Assembly: GCA_938083195.1 (NCBI GenBank)
Contig: CALKCK010000004.1
Span: 62,001 to 126,000, forward strand
Source of the DNA: an uncultured Pirellulaceae bacterium
GTDB lineage: Bacteria > Planctomycetota > Planctomycetia > Pirellulales > Pirellulaceae
DNA: 64,000 bases
Reading direction: 5' to 3'
Both the position numbers and the translations under genes were made by a program. Below the pieces are notes generated by a model. It was not told the DNA's origin, ran no database searches, and saw only the letters and a list, made by a program, of their open reading frames with translations. Shown one piece after another: positions 25,801-35,938 of this stretch (position 1 is its first letter; each line of letters begins with the position of its first letter).

Positions 25801-25868
25801 TACGCTATCGGGATTTCAGGGAAAGGATCGGTGTGATTTGTTAATTAAATTTTAGCGGGGAGCAATGG

Positions 25869-27698
25869 TTATTGCTCCATAGAATCATCTTTAGGTTTGA
25901 GGACCCAGTTGGAATCGAAGTCTTTCTTCAACCACTCTTGGGCGACTTGTGATTTCCCTTCATCCGCATTCAATTTTAATTCGTGTAGTCGTTGTTCATT
26001 CCGTTGATGAGCGAGTGAGAGGTAGAGCCGACCGGTATTAAATTCGCTGGTTTGTTCGGTCTCGGGGATGGTGCCGTTGACCAGAACTGCCGTCAGTCGC
26101 GAGTAGACACAGCTTGCCATGAATAGTTCTGTGGCGATGTCTGCCAGTCTGGCCTGAACAAATTGCTTATTAAGAATCCCTTCTTGGTGTTTCGCTAAAG
26201 CCAGTTTCATTTGCCTTCCAAACTGGGCAATTTGTTTGCTTAACCTTCGGCTGTAATATCTAAGGTGTTCGTGTTTTACTGGAACTTTTGGATTGACTAG
26301 TGATTCTCCCATAACGGAAGCTCGGTTAAGCCAAACGCTCATTAACTGATTGGCGTTTCCTTTCGACTCCTTTTCCGCTTTGATGCGATCCCCTTTGAGT
26401 TCGGTACCGACGTGGCGGAATCCTACGCTTGCGATGAAGCATCTCAGCACATCGTTTGCTCCTTCACCAATTAAGTTCAATCTCGCATCTCGCATCATTC
26501 TTTCAAAAGGCTGATCAGTAAAGAATCCTTTACCTCCCCAAATCTGCATGCAATCGTTGGTAATTCGCCAAAGTTGGTCACTCGCGAATACTTTGATCAT
26601 TGCGGTTTCAACCATGTAGTCATCTGCACCGCTATCGATCAATGCGGCCGTGTAATAGGTCGCGCTCTCCATTGCGTACATGTCTGCTGCGGCTTCGGCA
26701 ATTTTACCTTGTACCAATTCGAATTCACCGAGCGTCTGGCCAAATTGTTGACGTGAGTTTGCGCGGGTGACCATGCGTTCGATGCAAAATTTCGCTGCCC
26801 CTGTGCAGCATGCACCAAAAGTAGTTCTGCCAAAATCCAGTACTGTCAGTGCTAGTTTGAGTCCGCGGCCGACTTCGCCAAGAATGTTCTCTTTGGGAAC
26901 GACCATGTCATTGAAGCGAATGCGACCCGTTGCGGTTCCGCGGATTCCAACTTTCTCCATCCGCTCTTCGATGACTTCAAATCCTGCCATATCTGGAGTG
27001 ACCAGAAATGCAGTGATTTTTCCCTCAGGTACTGAAGGATCGGATGTTCTCGCCATCACGGTGAGGACATCTGCAATGCCTCCATTTGTAATCCAGCGTT
27101 TTTCTCCATTGAGTACATAGCCAGTGCCGTCTGCGGTTGGTTCTGCGCTTGTTCGCACGTTGGCTGCATCGGAACCTGCTAATGGTTCGGTGAGCGCGAA
27201 TGCTGCTAGTTTGTCACCGGCTGCCAGCGGCGGCATCCATTGTGTTTTTTGATCATCCGTGCCAAATAGTTCCAGTGCTCTTAGACCGATTGAGTGATGG
27301 GCATTAACAAAGACAGCAGTGGAACCACAGTGACCACCGATGATTTCCATGACGCGGCAATAATTGAAATGTGACATCCCTGCGCCACCGTATTCTTTGT
27401 CGATGGTCATTCCCAAGACGCCGATATTGCCAAGTCCTTTGATGACACCGTCTCGAATCTTTGCTTCCCGATCAATTTGAGCTGGGTCGATGTATTGCTC
27501 GCAAAAACTTTTTGTTTTCGCAACCATTGAATCGCCGGCAGCCTGAGCGTTGGCTGGGAGTTCCGGGTAGGGCATCATGGATTCGGTTCGGAAGCGACCG
27601 AAATATAGATCTTTTGCGAAACCTTCTTTTTCAGGGCCTTCAAAAAAGAGCGAATTGGCTTGATCGATTTGTTTTTTTTGTAAATCCGATAGAGACAT
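25869..27698 (-). CDS. Acyl-CoA dehydrogenase (long-chain ACADVL/ACAD9-like)
   Basis: The FAD enzyme of about 609 residues oxidises acyl-CoA to 2-enoyl-CoA and passes electrons to ETF. The start at 27698 (MSLSDLQKKQ) is preferred to the ATG at 27713, which has no ribosome site. FALTEPLAGSDAANVRTSA and RWITNGGIADV form the flavin-binding middle domain, ANSRQQFGQTLGEFELVQGK follows, and IGEGANDVLRCF carries the family's catalytic-base glutamate. A further ~170 residues after this region match the long VLCAD/ACAD9 layout rather than short ~380-residue enzymes. It heads a likely operon with the carboxylase beta subunit and is divergent from the thiolase. Confidence 0.9.
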   Translation of the reverse strand: MSLSDLQKKQIDQANSLFFEGPEKEGFAKDLYFGRFRTESMMPYPELPANAQAAGDSMVAKTKSFCEQYIDPAQIDREAKIRDGVIKGLGNIGVLGMTIDKEYGGAGMSHFNYCRVMEIIGGHCGSTAVFVNAHHSIGLRALELFGTDDQKTQWMPPLAAGDKLAAFALTEPLAGSDAANVRTSAEPTADGTGYVLNGEKRWITNGGIADVLTVMARTSDPSVPEGKITAFLVTPDMAGFEVIEERMEKVGIRGTATGRIRFNDMVVPKENILGEVGRGLKLALTVLDFGRTTFGACCTGAAKFCIERMVTRANSRQQFGQTLGEFELVQGKIAEAAADMYAMESATYYTAALIDSGADDYMVETAMIKVFASDQLWRITNDCMQIWGGKGFFTDQPFERMMRDARLNLIGEGANDVLRCFIASVGFRHVGTELKGDRIKAEKESKGNANQLMSVWLNRASVMGESLVNPKVPVKHEHLRYYSRRLSKQIAQFGRQMKLALAKHQEGILNKQFVQARLADIATELFMASCVYSRLTAVLVNGTIPETEQTSEFNTGRLYLSLAHQRNEQRLHELKLNADEGKSQVAQEWLKKDFDSNWVLKPKDDSMEQ

Positions 27699-28212
27699 CA
27701 ATATGACTTTCATCCGAGAGAAACTAAGCCAACTCGCCTGATTAAAACGGGCTTGAAGAGTGACTTCGATTATCGGGATTAAAGTCTGAAAAGCAACGTG
27801 TTAGTTCCCGATTCTAAGGTCGTCCTCCGCGGCCATTGTTAATTTTTAAGGGTTAACCGAATTTCTTGGCATTCGTTATGCAAGGTATGGCTCGTTTACA
27901 AACCAAGACGTTCAGTAGAGTTTCATTTGAAATGAGGATCTGTAAATTCGAGAATTGTCCTATTTGGCCTCTTTGATGTGATTGAAAATCCACGTTCTGG
28001 ACAGCTTGGATAGGTGGGCGGCACTGAAAGGTGAACGTTGGCATTTTATTTCGCAACGTTCTCTGGGAAATCGAACCGATTGACGAAATTTGCCACTGGT
28101 CATCGTCTTCCTCGTCAACGCATTGTGAGAAAGATTTCGTTTGGGCAATTGGTATGAACGTTGATTTTCCTTACCATGGTCGCTATCGACAGTTCTAAAA
28201 GGAAAAATATCT
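27699..28212. other. Intergenic region between divergent acyl-CoA genes
   Basis: About 500 bp separate the acyl-CoA dehydrogenase from the thiolase. Two short minus-strand open frames here have no recognisable content and were not called. The promoters of both units and any regulator site should lie here, but no clear operator dyad was found. AAAAGGAAAAAT ahead of 28213 serves the thiolase as ribosome site. Confidence 0.5.
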
Positions 28213-29385
28213 ATGTCTAACGCTTACCTCATTTCCGGAGTTCGCACTCCAATCGGTTCCTTTCTTGGTGGGTTCTCCAGTCTCTCTGCGACTGATCTTG
28301 GTGGCGTCGCCATTGAAAATGCGATTCTTCAATCGGGGTTGTCTAATGGACAAATCGACGAAGTAATTATGGGGAATGTTATCGGAGCGGGTGTTGGGCA
28401 GGCACCAGCTCGTCAGGCGGCGCTCAAAGCAGGGCTTCCGGCGACTATTGCGGCAGTAACCGTTAACAAGGTTTGCGGCTCGGGGCTTAAGTCAGTGATG
28501 ATTGCGAGTCAGGCGATTCGCTGTGGTGATGCTTCGGCGATCGTCGCTGGTGGGATGGAAAATATGTCGGCGGCGCCCCACTTGGCCAAAGGGTTAAGGG
28601 GTGGTGTTAAACTTGGCGATACAACGCTCGTGGATGCGATGGTAGCAGACGGTCTAACTTGTTCGTTTGAATCATGTCACATGGGAATGCATGCTGAGCA
28701 TATTGCAAAAAAATACGGAGCGAGTCGTTCAGATCAGGATCAATTTGCATTGCTTAGTCAACAGCGAGCCGGTCGGGCAATGGAAGAAGGCGTATTCAAA
28801 GATGAAATTGTTCCAGTGACTGTAAAAAATCGGAGAGGTGATGTCACGGTAGAAGTGGATGAAGGTCCGCGGCCAGATACCAGTTTAGAAAAGTTGGCTG
28901 GTCTGAGAACAGTTTTTGATCGCGAAGGCACCGTCACAGCTGGGAACGCGTCCACGCTTTCTGATGGAGCGGCTGCCGTTGTGGTGGTGGATGAAGCGAC
29001 TGCGGAAACGGCGGATTGGAAATTTAAAATTCTCAGTAGTTTTACATCCGGAACCGAGCCCAAAGATCTGTTCATTGCTCCTGTCGAAGCGATTCGAGGG
29101 GCATTGGCCAAAGCGAACTTGACTTTGGAAGAAGTTGACTTGTTTGAGATCAATGAAGCATTTGCAAGTCAAATGGTTGCCTGCCTTAAGGAACTTGGCC
29201 TCGATAATGAGCGAGTCAATATTTATGGCGGTGGAATTTCACTGGGGCATCCTATCGGAGCCAGTGGAACGCGTGTACTTGTAACTTTGATGCACGCACT
29301 TAAAAGAACCGGTAAAAAACGAGGTGTGGCCAGTCTCTGTCTGGGAGGTGGGAACGCAGTAGCGATGGTGATTGAAGCCTGTTAG
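28213..29385 (+). CDS. Acetyl-CoA C-acetyltransferase (thiolase)
   Basis: The 390-residue protein is a standard biosynthetic/degradative thiolase. The nucleophile is C88 in [10 protein letters not shown], the histidine lies in [13 protein letters not shown], and the second catalytic cysteine is in [24 protein letters not shown] supplies the conserved asparagine. It either condenses two acetyl-CoA to acetoacetyl-CoA or cleaves acetoacetyl-CoA. It opens a plus-strand unit with the MmgE/PrpD gene, divergent from the acyl-CoA dehydrogenase, which fits ketogenic amino-acid or fatty-acid breakdown. Confidence 0.95.
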   Translation: MSNAYLISGVRTPIGSFLGGFSSLSATDLGGVAIENAILQSGLSNGQIDEVIMGNVIGAGVGQAPARQAALKAGLPATIAAVTVNKVCGSGLKSVMIASQAIRCGDASAIVAGGMENMSAAPHLAKGLRGGVKLGDTTLVDAMVADGLTCSFESCHMGMHAEHIAKKYGASRSDQDQFALLSQQRAGRAMEEGVFKDEIVPVTVKNRRGDVTVEVDEGPRPDTSLEKLAGLRTVFDREGTVTAGNASTLSDGAAAVVVVDEATAETADWKFKILSSFTSGTEPKDLFIAPVEAIRGALAKANLTLEEVDLFEINEAFASQMVACLKELGLDNERVNIYGGGISLGHPIGASGTRVLVTLMHALKRTGKKRGVASLCLGGGNAVAMVIEAC

Positions 29386-29413
29386 TTGGATTGTGTCTGT
29401 TGCCCAATAGGCT

Positions 29414-29436
29414 CGCGGTAATTTTGTTTTACCGCG
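29414..29436 (+). other. Stem-loop between thiolase and MmgE/PrpD genes
   Basis: CGCGGTAA (29414-29421) pairs perfectly with TTACCGCG (29429-29436) around a 7-nt T-rich loop. A short T-run occurs only some 16 nt later, so this is a poor terminator. It could stabilise the mRNA end or act as an operator between the two genes. Confidence 0.45.
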
Positions 29437-29467
29437 TGCTGCGATCGATTATTTTTGTTTACGAAAG

Positions 29468-30901
29468 ATGACTATGGATTCGCTGTTTACCGACATTGCC
29501 ACCTATGTTCACGAAGGCGAAATAGAAAGCGACCTTGCCTACGAGACAGCTCGCTACTGTTTGATGGATAGCCTCGGTTGTGGTTTTCTGGCACTGGCTT
29601 ATCCAGAGTGCCGGAAGATGCTCGGGCCGGTCGTGCCAGGTGCGAGCCTGCAGGGGGGATGCCGAGTCCCGGGAACCCCGCTCGAACTTGATCCAGTCAA
29701 AGCCGCCTTTGATATTGGAACCATTGTTCGTTGGCTTGACTTTAATGACACGTGGTTGGCCGCTGAGTGGGGGCACCCTTCGGATAATCTCGGTGCGATT
29801 CTCGCGGTCGCCGATTATCAAAGTCGGGTAAAAGGAGAATCGTTGTGTGTTAAGGATGTGTTAACTGCGATGGTAAAGGCACATGAGATTCAAGGGATTT
29901 TAGCGCTCGACAATTCCTTTAATCGAGTCGGCTTGGACCACGTTCTTTTGGTGCGTGTCGCGAGCACCGCGGTCGCCAGTAAAATGCTGGGGGCGAGCTA
30001 TGATCAGACTGTGAATGCAATTTCGCACGCATGGATTGACGGCGGAGCCCTACGAACCTATCGGCATGCACCTAACACAGGTTCCCGAAAGAGCTGGGCG
30101 GCGGGAGACGCGACTAGCCGGGCGGTCAGACTTGCACTGATCTCGCTGACTGGCGAAATGGGCTATGCCACCGCACTTACAGCTCCAAAGTGGGGATTTC
30201 AAGACGTTCTTTTTGGTGGCAAACCGGTAACGTTGGCGAAGTCGCTGGAATCTTATGTGATGGATAACATTCTGTTTAAGATTTCTTTCCCAGCAGAGTT
30301 TCATGCTCAAACTGCGGTGGAGTGTGCAATCACGCTGCATCCTGAGGTGAGTGGTCGCCTCGATGAGATTGATCGAATTGAAATGGAAACCCAAGAACCG
30401 GGTGTGCGGATTATTGACAAAACTGGCCCGCTAAACAATTTTGCAGACCGCGACCACTGTTTGCAGTACATGGCTGCGATCGGGTTGATTTTTGGTGAAT
30501 TGAATGCCAACCATTATTCCGATGATGTTTCCAGTGATTCACGGATTGATGCATTGCGAGACAAAATGGTGGTTCGGGAAAATGAGTCTTTCACAAAAGA
30601 CTATTACGATTTGGATAAGCGAGCCATTGGCAATAGCATTCAGGTGTTTTTCAACGACGGGACATCGACTGAACGAATTGAAGTTCAGTATCCCATTGGG
30701 CATCGTAATCGACGAGCCGAGGGCATTCCGGTTTTGAAAACGAAATTTGCCAACAGTTTGAAGGGCGTCTTTGGAGAAGATCAACAGACCGCAATTCTTG
30801 GAAGTTTCGAAAACTCTGATCGGCTTGAGTCGATTGAAGTGAAAGATTTTCTGGATTTGTTTGTGAAGAACACGGAAGGTTTGAATGCTTCCCTAGCATA
30901 G
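29468..30901 (+). CDS. MmgE/PrpD family protein (2-methylcitrate dehydratase-like)
   Basis: The 477-residue protein matches PrpD along its length: [77 protein letters not shown], and [17 protein letters not shown]. PrpD converts 2-methylcitrate to 2-methyl-cis-aconitate in propionate breakdown. The paralogue MmgE and some homologues have other substrates. No prpB or prpC gene lies here, so the exact dehydration is inferred. It starts 82 bp after the thiolase. Confidence 0.88.
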   Translation: MTMDSLFTDIATYVHEGEIESDLAYETARYCLMDSLGCGFLALAYPECRKMLGPVVPGASLQGGCRVPGTPLELDPVKAAFDIGTIVRWLDFNDTWLAAEWGHPSDNLGAILAVADYQSRVKGESLCVKDVLTAMVKAHEIQGILALDNSFNRVGLDHVLLVRVASTAVASKMLGASYDQTVNAISHAWIDGGALRTYRHAPNTGSRKSWAAGDATSRAVRLALISLTGEMGYATALTAPKWGFQDVLFGGKPVTLAKSLESYVMDNILFKISFPAEFHAQTAVECAITLHPEVSGRLDEIDRIEMETQEPGVRIIDKTGPLNNFADRDHCLQYMAAIGLIFGELNANHYSDDVSSDSRIDALRDKMVVRENESFTKDYYDLDKRAIGNSIQVFFNDGTSTERIEVQYPIGHRNRRAEGIPVLKTKFANSLKGVFGEDQQTAILGSFENSDRLESIEVKDFLDLFVKNTEGLNASLA

Positions 30902-31021
30902 GGTGTGGGTGAGTATTGATGCCGTCGGTTGCTGGCTCGCCATCGTCGGTCGGCTAATGACAATTATGAATTTTTTGCATATAATTGCAGCTTCACTCGG
31001 CTTGTTATATGCGATAAATTT

Positions 31022-32290
31022 ATGACTCTATCTACGAACTTTTCGACAACGCGTTCTGAAATCTCTGGCCATTGCGTGACTCAGTTGGCCGAACAATTTG
31101 GGACACCTTGTTATTTTTATGATGCGCAGACGATTCGTGATCGGATCGAACAGTTACGACAATTTGATGTTATTCGTTTTGCCCAAAAGGCAAACTCGAA
31201 TCTAGCTGTTCTAGATCTAATGCGTAGACACGGCGTCGTCGTGGATGCCGTCAGTTCTGGTGAGGTCTTTCGCGCGAAAAAAGCTGGTTTTGACTATTCG
31301 GGGTCTCCCAGTCCGATCGTCTATACCGCTGATATTTTTGACCGTGAAGCGCTCGATTTAGTCGTCGAAAACAAACTGCATGTGAACGTTGGTTCGCCTG
31401 ACATGATTGAGCAATATGGCCAACGGGTTCCTGGAGGAGAGATTACTCTTAGAATTAATCCGGGGTTTGGCCATGGGCATAGCGCAAAGACGAATACGGG
31501 TGGAGATTCCTCCAAGCATGGCATTTGGCACGAGGAGCTTGATGCGTGTCTTCAACTGGCTGCTAAACATCAGGTGACGGTGACCGGTTTGCACATGCAC
31601 ATTGGTTCGGGAACCGATTTTGAACACCTTTCGCAAGTTTGCGAGGCGATGAAAACTACAGCCCTGCAAGTTGGATCGACAATCAAAGTAATTAGCGCAG
31701 GAGGTGGGTTGCCGACTCCTTATCGTGATTCAGATGTCGGACTCGACGTGGAGCGATACTATCAGTTATGGGACAAGACTCGAAAAGACTTGGAATCAGA
31801 ATTTGGCCATGCGATCAGCTTGGAAATTGAGCCGGGTAGATTCTTGGTTGCTGAAAGTGGTTTCTTGTTGACGGAGATAAGAGCAGTTAAAAAAATGGGA
31901 AAGAACTTGTTCTACTTGGTTGATGCTGGATTTAACAACCTTGCGAGACCTATTCTTTATGGCGCCTATCATCCAATGTCGATTGCATTCGCTGGTGACA
32001 GCAATGAGGCGTCTCAACCGGTAATCGTCGGTGGGCCATTATGTGAATCTGGTGATATTTTTACGCAAGAAGAAGGCGGTTTTGTTTGCTCTCGTGATTT
32101 ACCCGTTGCTTCGGTGGGCGATTATCTGGTCATTGAATGTGCCGGAGCCTACGGTTACGTGATGAGTTCCAACTACAACAGCAAACCGTTTGCTGCTGAG
32201 GTATTGTTGGATGGGGATGCCGTTCACTTGATTCGTCGTCGGCAAACGCCAGAGGATCTCGTGCTTGGTGAGTCAATTCCGAACAGTTAA
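31022..32290 (+). CDS. Diaminopimelate decarboxylase-type PLP enzyme
   Basis: The start at 31022 (MTLSTNFSTT) gives 422 residues, the usual LysA length. A frame from 30929 would add an unlikely cysteine- and arginine-rich leader. The protein is a fold-type III PLP decarboxylase. The lysine that binds PLP is K56 in RFAQKANSN, GLHMHIGSGTDF and VISAGGGLPTPY bind the phosphate, and GGPLCESGD carries the catalytic cysteine. LEIEPGRFLVAESG is a further family block. Diaminopimelate to lysine is the best guess, but relatives use other D-amino-acid substrates and no other lysine gene lies nearby. Confidence 0.85.
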   Translation: MTLSTNFSTTRSEISGHCVTQLAEQFGTPCYFYDAQTIRDRIEQLRQFDVIRFAQKANSNLAVLDLMRRHGVVVDAVSSGEVFRAKKAGFDYSGSPSPIVYTADIFDREALDLVVENKLHVNVGSPDMIEQYGQRVPGGEITLRINPGFGHGHSAKTNTGGDSSKHGIWHEELDACLQLAAKHQVTVTGLHMHIGSGTDFEHLSQVCEAMKTTALQVGSTIKVISAGGGLPTPYRDSDVGLDVERYYQLWDKTRKDLESEFGHAISLEIEPGRFLVAESGFLLTEIRAVKKMGKNLFYLVDAGFNNLARPILYGAYHPMSIAFAGDSNEASQPVIVGGPLCESGDIFTQEEGGFVCSRDLPVASVGDYLVIECAGAYGYVMSSNYNSKPFAAEVLLDGDAVHLIRRRQTPEDLVLGESIPNS

Positions 32291-32374
32291 ACAATGGGGA
32301 ATCAAGTGAGGCGAGGTTGATTGAGTTTGGAAAGATCAAACAAGGCAGTTTTGACCTCGCTGCGGATTGCTAAT

Positions 32375-33259
32375 TCACTCTGTTTCGGTCTCGACTCGTC
32401 GGATGGCGGTTAAGAATTTCTTACAACTGTCCATTCGCTTATTTACATCGGGCTCAATGCACTTGTGAATGGCTTTGGCTAGTTTCTGATTTAGGTCGGG
32501 GCGATGTTCGAGGATGGGCGTAGCGGTGGTCGTGTCGTGTGCCAGGGCAGCTTGACCAGTGGTGTCAGTGGAACGCCAGGGGTGTTCGAATGTCAAAAAT
32601 CGATAGACAGTGACACCAAATGAAAACACGTCTAGTTTCTGATTTGTTTCACGCCGGCGGACGATTTCAGGGGCCATGTACTGAGGTGTGCCCGTGCGGT
32701 TGCCTGGCATCTTGTAGGGGCGTTCGTTAGGAACCGTGAGTCCAAAATCAATGAGTTTGAGCCAAGTGAAGTCGTTGTAGCAGATAAAGTTTCTGGGGCA
32801 GACGTCGCGGTGGATGAATCCCTGATCATGAACCGCTTGGATAGAATCAGCCATTTCACGAATTAGTTTCATCCGATCGGGGAACAGGCTCGCATCTCGT
32901 TTCCGGATCGAAACATCCAGGCCGGGGCCGTTGATGTACTCCATTAGGATGTACTGCTCACCCTTGGTGGTCATGCCGTATTCGTAGGTTTCAACGATCT
33001 GGGGATGGTGGATTTGGAGTGCGATTTCGCCTTCGTTGGGCTTGTTTAGCCCTTTGAAACGCGAATTAAAATAGGCAGTTTTCTCGTCGTCTAAAAATTT
33101 GATTCCAAACAGTTTGTTGGTACCAATTTCCTGAGCGACGTGAAATTTTGACATCGTGCCAGTGAAGGCATGCCGATCAAGCCGGAATCGTGCAGAAACA
33201 TCCAGCCGTTCTTTGTTGGCTTTCCCCTTACCGCCCAATAGTTTGTCGAAAATGCCCAT
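32375..33259 (-). CDS. Atypical serine/threonine protein kinase
   Basis: The 294-residue protein contains a complete kinase fold and little else. The ATP lysine is K54 in FGIKFL, and the glycine loop is degenerate (TGTMSKFHVA). The catalytic loop is HRDVCPRN (150-157), in which the usual lysine of HRDLKPEN is cysteine. DFG is at 171-173 and YMAPE near 194-198. The aspartates remain, so activity is possible but the missing lysine makes it uncertain. There is no membrane segment, so it is cytoplasmic. It lies about 70 bp downstream of accD on the same strand. Confidence 0.85.
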   Translation of the reverse strand: MGIFDKLLGGKGKANKERLDVSARFRLDRHAFTGTMSKFHVAQEIGTNKLFGIKFLDDEKTAYFNSRFKGLNKPNEGEIALQIHHPQIVETYEYGMTTKGEQYILMEYINGPGLDVSIRKRDASLFPDRMKLIREMADSIQAVHDQGFIHRDVCPRNFICYNDFTWLKLIDFGLTVPNERPYKMPGNRTGTPQYMAPEIVRRRETNQKLDVFSFGVTVYRFLTFEHPWRSTDTTGQAALAHDTTTATPILEHRPDLNQKLAKAIHKCIEPDVNKRMDSCKKFLTAIRRVETETE

Positions 33260-33329
33260 AAGCTGCGGTCAGGATTGTTGTTTGAGGTTGCTGGTGATAA
33301 TGCTGAATCGTCAAATCAAGTGGTTCAAG

Positions 33330-34163
33330 CTACTTTCCACAGTAGTCGATTGTTCGGGCGATTTCAGTTTTCAATTTTGCACGGTTTACAATCCGATCCA
33401 CAAATCCGTGCTCGAGAAGGAATTCGCTAGTTTGGAATCCTTCGGGCAACTCGATGCGAATGGTCGCTTTGATTGTGCGTGGTCCCGCGAAGCCAATCAA
33501 GGCTTTCGGTTCTGCAAAGACAACATCGCCAAGCGATGCGAACGACGCAGCGACGCCCCCCATGGTAGGGTTGGTCAAAACGGAGATAAACAGACCGCCT
33601 TGTTGATCATAACGAGCTAGTGCGGCAGAGACTTTTGCCATTTGCATCAACGAGAGAATTCCCTCGTGCATTCTCGCTCCGCCGCCAGATCCGCTGATAA
33701 TGATCAGGGGTAAATTCTGTTCAGTTGCTCTCTCGACGAGCCGGGTAAGACGTTCGCCGACGACCGACCCCATGCTCCCCATAATGAATTGTGAATCGGT
33801 AATCCCAATTGCAACGCGTCGCGCCCGAATCATCCCGCAGCCGGTAATCGCGGCATCTGAGAGTCCCGTCTTTTTTCGTTCTGCAACGAGGCGGTCCGTA
33901 TAGGCTCGGGAGTCTTTGAATTCCAATGGATCGCCGGCAAGTAGATTACCGTCCCATTCTTCAAAGGTTCCATCGTCAAGAACTTGAGCGATTCGCTGAT
34001 GTGCCGACACATACATGTGGTGGTCACAAGAGGGGCAGACACGCAGTCGTTTCTCTGCCTCTTTGTTAAATATCGGAGATTTGCATCCGGGGCACTGAAT
34101 CCAAGTACCCTCGGGAATGTTTCGTTTTTTTCGTCCAGTCACAATGGTCTTCGTTTGAGACAT
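33330..34163 (-). CDS. accD: Acetyl-CoA carboxylase carboxyltransferase beta subunit
   Basis: The ATG at 34163 ([10 protein letters not shown]) gives 277 residues, the normal AccD size. A frame from 34253 adds 30 residues not expected in this family. The N-terminal zinc ribbon has C24, C27, C43 and C46 (CPGC and CPSC). The crotonase-fold core includes [38 protein letters not shown] and [12 protein letters not shown]. With AccA it forms the carboxyltransferase of acetyl-CoA carboxylase and makes malonyl-CoA for fatty acids. AccA, AccB and AccC are not in the window. The kinase gene directly downstream may be cotranscribed. Confidence 0.95.
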   Translation of the reverse strand: MSQTKTIVTGRKKRNIPEGTWIQCPGCKSPIFNKEAEKRLRVCPSCDHHMYVSAHQRIAQVLDDGTFEEWDGNLLAGDPLEFKDSRAYTDRLVAERKKTGLSDAAITGCGMIRARRVAIGITDSQFIMGSMGSVVGERLTRLVERATEQNLPLIIISGSGGGARMHEGILSLMQMAKVSAALARYDQQGGLFISVLTNPTMGGVAASFASLGDVVFAEPKALIGFAGPRTIKATIRIELPEGFQTSEFLLEHGFVDRIVNRAKLKTEIARTIDYCGK

Positions 34164-34455
34164 CGTCGTATCCGTTATTGCAGCGGCTTTAAAGTAGGCC
34201 GGTGTAAACCTGTTAGTCTCCCCATTGTCGCATAAATGCGGGTTTATGTTCAACAGCTTATTTCATGATTCTTTGAGGCTGCCGAGTGGATTCCTTTGTA
34301 ATTAACGGTTAATCGGAGGTTTTGCCGTTGAAATCGAGTCCTGCGGAGTAACTTTTAATAAATTAACGCGCGGCTTTTACGATATTCGAATCCCCTTTAA
34401 AACTATTGGCATCGAGAAATTGGGCCATTGAGTAATTGTTGCGAATCAACCGACT

Positions 34456-35901
34456 ATGAAATTTCCAGAAGAAGTTTATTCATCCAAGCGTTTTCGAGAG
34501 CAAGGCGCTGCAGTTATTGAACTCATCGCAAGCTGTATGGAGGATTCGATATCAGGAAAACAAGACAAGGTGGTTGAATTGACTGATCCCGTAACGGCGA
34601 TGCGGGAGGTACAGCAGTGGTTCGATCGAAGTAAGTTGGATGAATCCAAAGACGTAGCCCGATTGTTTTCTGACATCTATCAGCGGGCAATACGTCTTCA
34701 TCATCCAGGCTATCTTGGGCACCAAATTAGTCCACCGTTACCCGAAGCTGCCTTGGCCTCTTTGTTCAGTGATTTTTTAAATAACGGCATGGGCGTTTTT
34801 GAGATGGGGGTTGCCGGAACAGCAATTGAGCGTTTTGTGGTTAAATCGTTGGCCCAAAAGATGGGCTTTCCAGATTCAGCAGATGGGTTTTTAACTTCGG
34901 GTGGAACCCTTGGTAACCTGACGGCGTTATTGGCGGCGCGTCGTGCGAAAGCGACGGATGATATTTGGGAATCGGGGGTTCACCAAAAGACCGCTCTCTT
35001 AGTCTCGTCACAGGCTCATTACTGTGTTGACAGATCCGCTCGAATTATGGGATGGGGAGCGGAGGGGGTGGTTAAGGTCCCTGTGAAGCAAGATTTCACA
35101 ATGGATGTTTTGCAGTTGGAATCGAGGCTTCAAGCGGCGAGAGCGAGTGGACTGGAAGTGATCGCGGTGGTTGGAAGTGCGTGTTCGACTGCGACCGGAA
35201 CCTTTGATGACTTAGAGGAAATTGCAGCGTTCTGTCGACGACATGATCTCTGGTTTCACGTCGATGGCTCCCACGGGGCGGCGAGTGTTTATTCAAAAGA
35301 ATATGCCAGTCGAGTCAAAGGACTGCATCTGGCGGACAGTGTCGTTATGGATTTCCATAAGCTGCTGATGACACCTGCGTTGGCAACGGCCGTGATTTTC
35401 AAAGAGGGAAGGTGGGCCGCGGCAAATTTCGCACAAAAAGCTGAGTACCTCTGGGATGATGCAAATCATGTGGACGAATGGCATGATTTAGCAAAGCGTA
35501 CATTTGAGTGCACGAAATCAATGATTGCTTTAAAAGTATTCACTATTCTTGCGGTTCACGGTGAACAAGTCTTTGACGATAATGTCACGGCACTTTATCG
35601 ATCCGCCCGTGATTTTGGAGACCTTCTTAAAGCGGCTGAAGATTTCGAGTTAGCGACGTTTCCGCAGTCCAATATTGTCTGTTTTCGATTTACGCCGAAG
35701 GGAGATCATGACCTAGATTTGTTGAATCGGAAGGTTCGGGAGGAAATATTGTCAACGGGCGAATTCTATATCGTTCAAACCATCCTTGAGGACCGGGTTT
35801 GGCTCCGAACGACTGTCGCCAACCCATTCACTGGGAATTCCCATTTCGAAAATTTAATAAACGAAATTCGTAGAATTGGTAATGCCAATTTACGGGACTG
35901 A
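34456..35901 (+). CDS. Pyridoxal-dependent amino-acid decarboxylase (group II)
   Basis: The 481-residue protein belongs to the aromatic-L-amino-acid / glutamate / diaminobutyrate decarboxylase family. SGGTLGNLTALLAAR binds the cofactor phosphate, FHVDGSHGAAS supplies the aspartate that pairs with the PLP ring, and K302 in DFHKLLMTP is the Schiff-base lysine. HHPGYLGHQISPP near residue 80 is a usual active-site block. Substrate cannot be told from sequence. Candidates are L-2,4-diaminobutyrate, tyrosine, tryptophan or cysteine sulfinate. It stands alone, with its stop facing the M16 peptidase pair. Confidence 0.88.
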   Translation: MKFPEEVYSSKRFREQGAAVIELIASCMEDSISGKQDKVVELTDPVTAMREVQQWFDRSKLDESKDVARLFSDIYQRAIRLHHPGYLGHQISPPLPEAALASLFSDFLNNGMGVFEMGVAGTAIERFVVKSLAQKMGFPDSADGFLTSGGTLGNLTALLAARRAKATDDIWESGVHQKTALLVSSQAHYCVDRSARIMGWGAEGVVKVPVKQDFTMDVLQLESRLQAARASGLEVIAVVGSACSTATGTFDDLEEIAAFCRRHDLWFHVDGSHGAASVYSKEYASRVKGLHLADSVVMDFHKLLMTPALATAVIFKEGRWAAANFAQKAEYLWDDANHVDEWHDLAKRTFECTKSMIALKVFTILAVHGEQVFDDNVTALYRSARDFGDLLKAAEDFELATFPQSNIVCFRFTPKGDHDLDLLNRKVREEILSTGEFYIVQTILEDRVWLRTTVANPFTGNSHFENLINEIRRIGNANLRD

Positions 35902-35938
35902 CTCAGACGCGATGCTCGGCCAGTTGAATGCCCGGTCG

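Noticed and set aside
30929-31021. N-terminal extension of the diaminopimelate decarboxylase-type gene
   Set aside because: The extra residues are arginine-, asparagine- and cysteine-rich and unlike the family; the ATG at 31022 gives the usual length.
33330-33620. Plus-strand frame overlapping accD
   Set aside because: It is a shadow of the accD coding strand without domain content.
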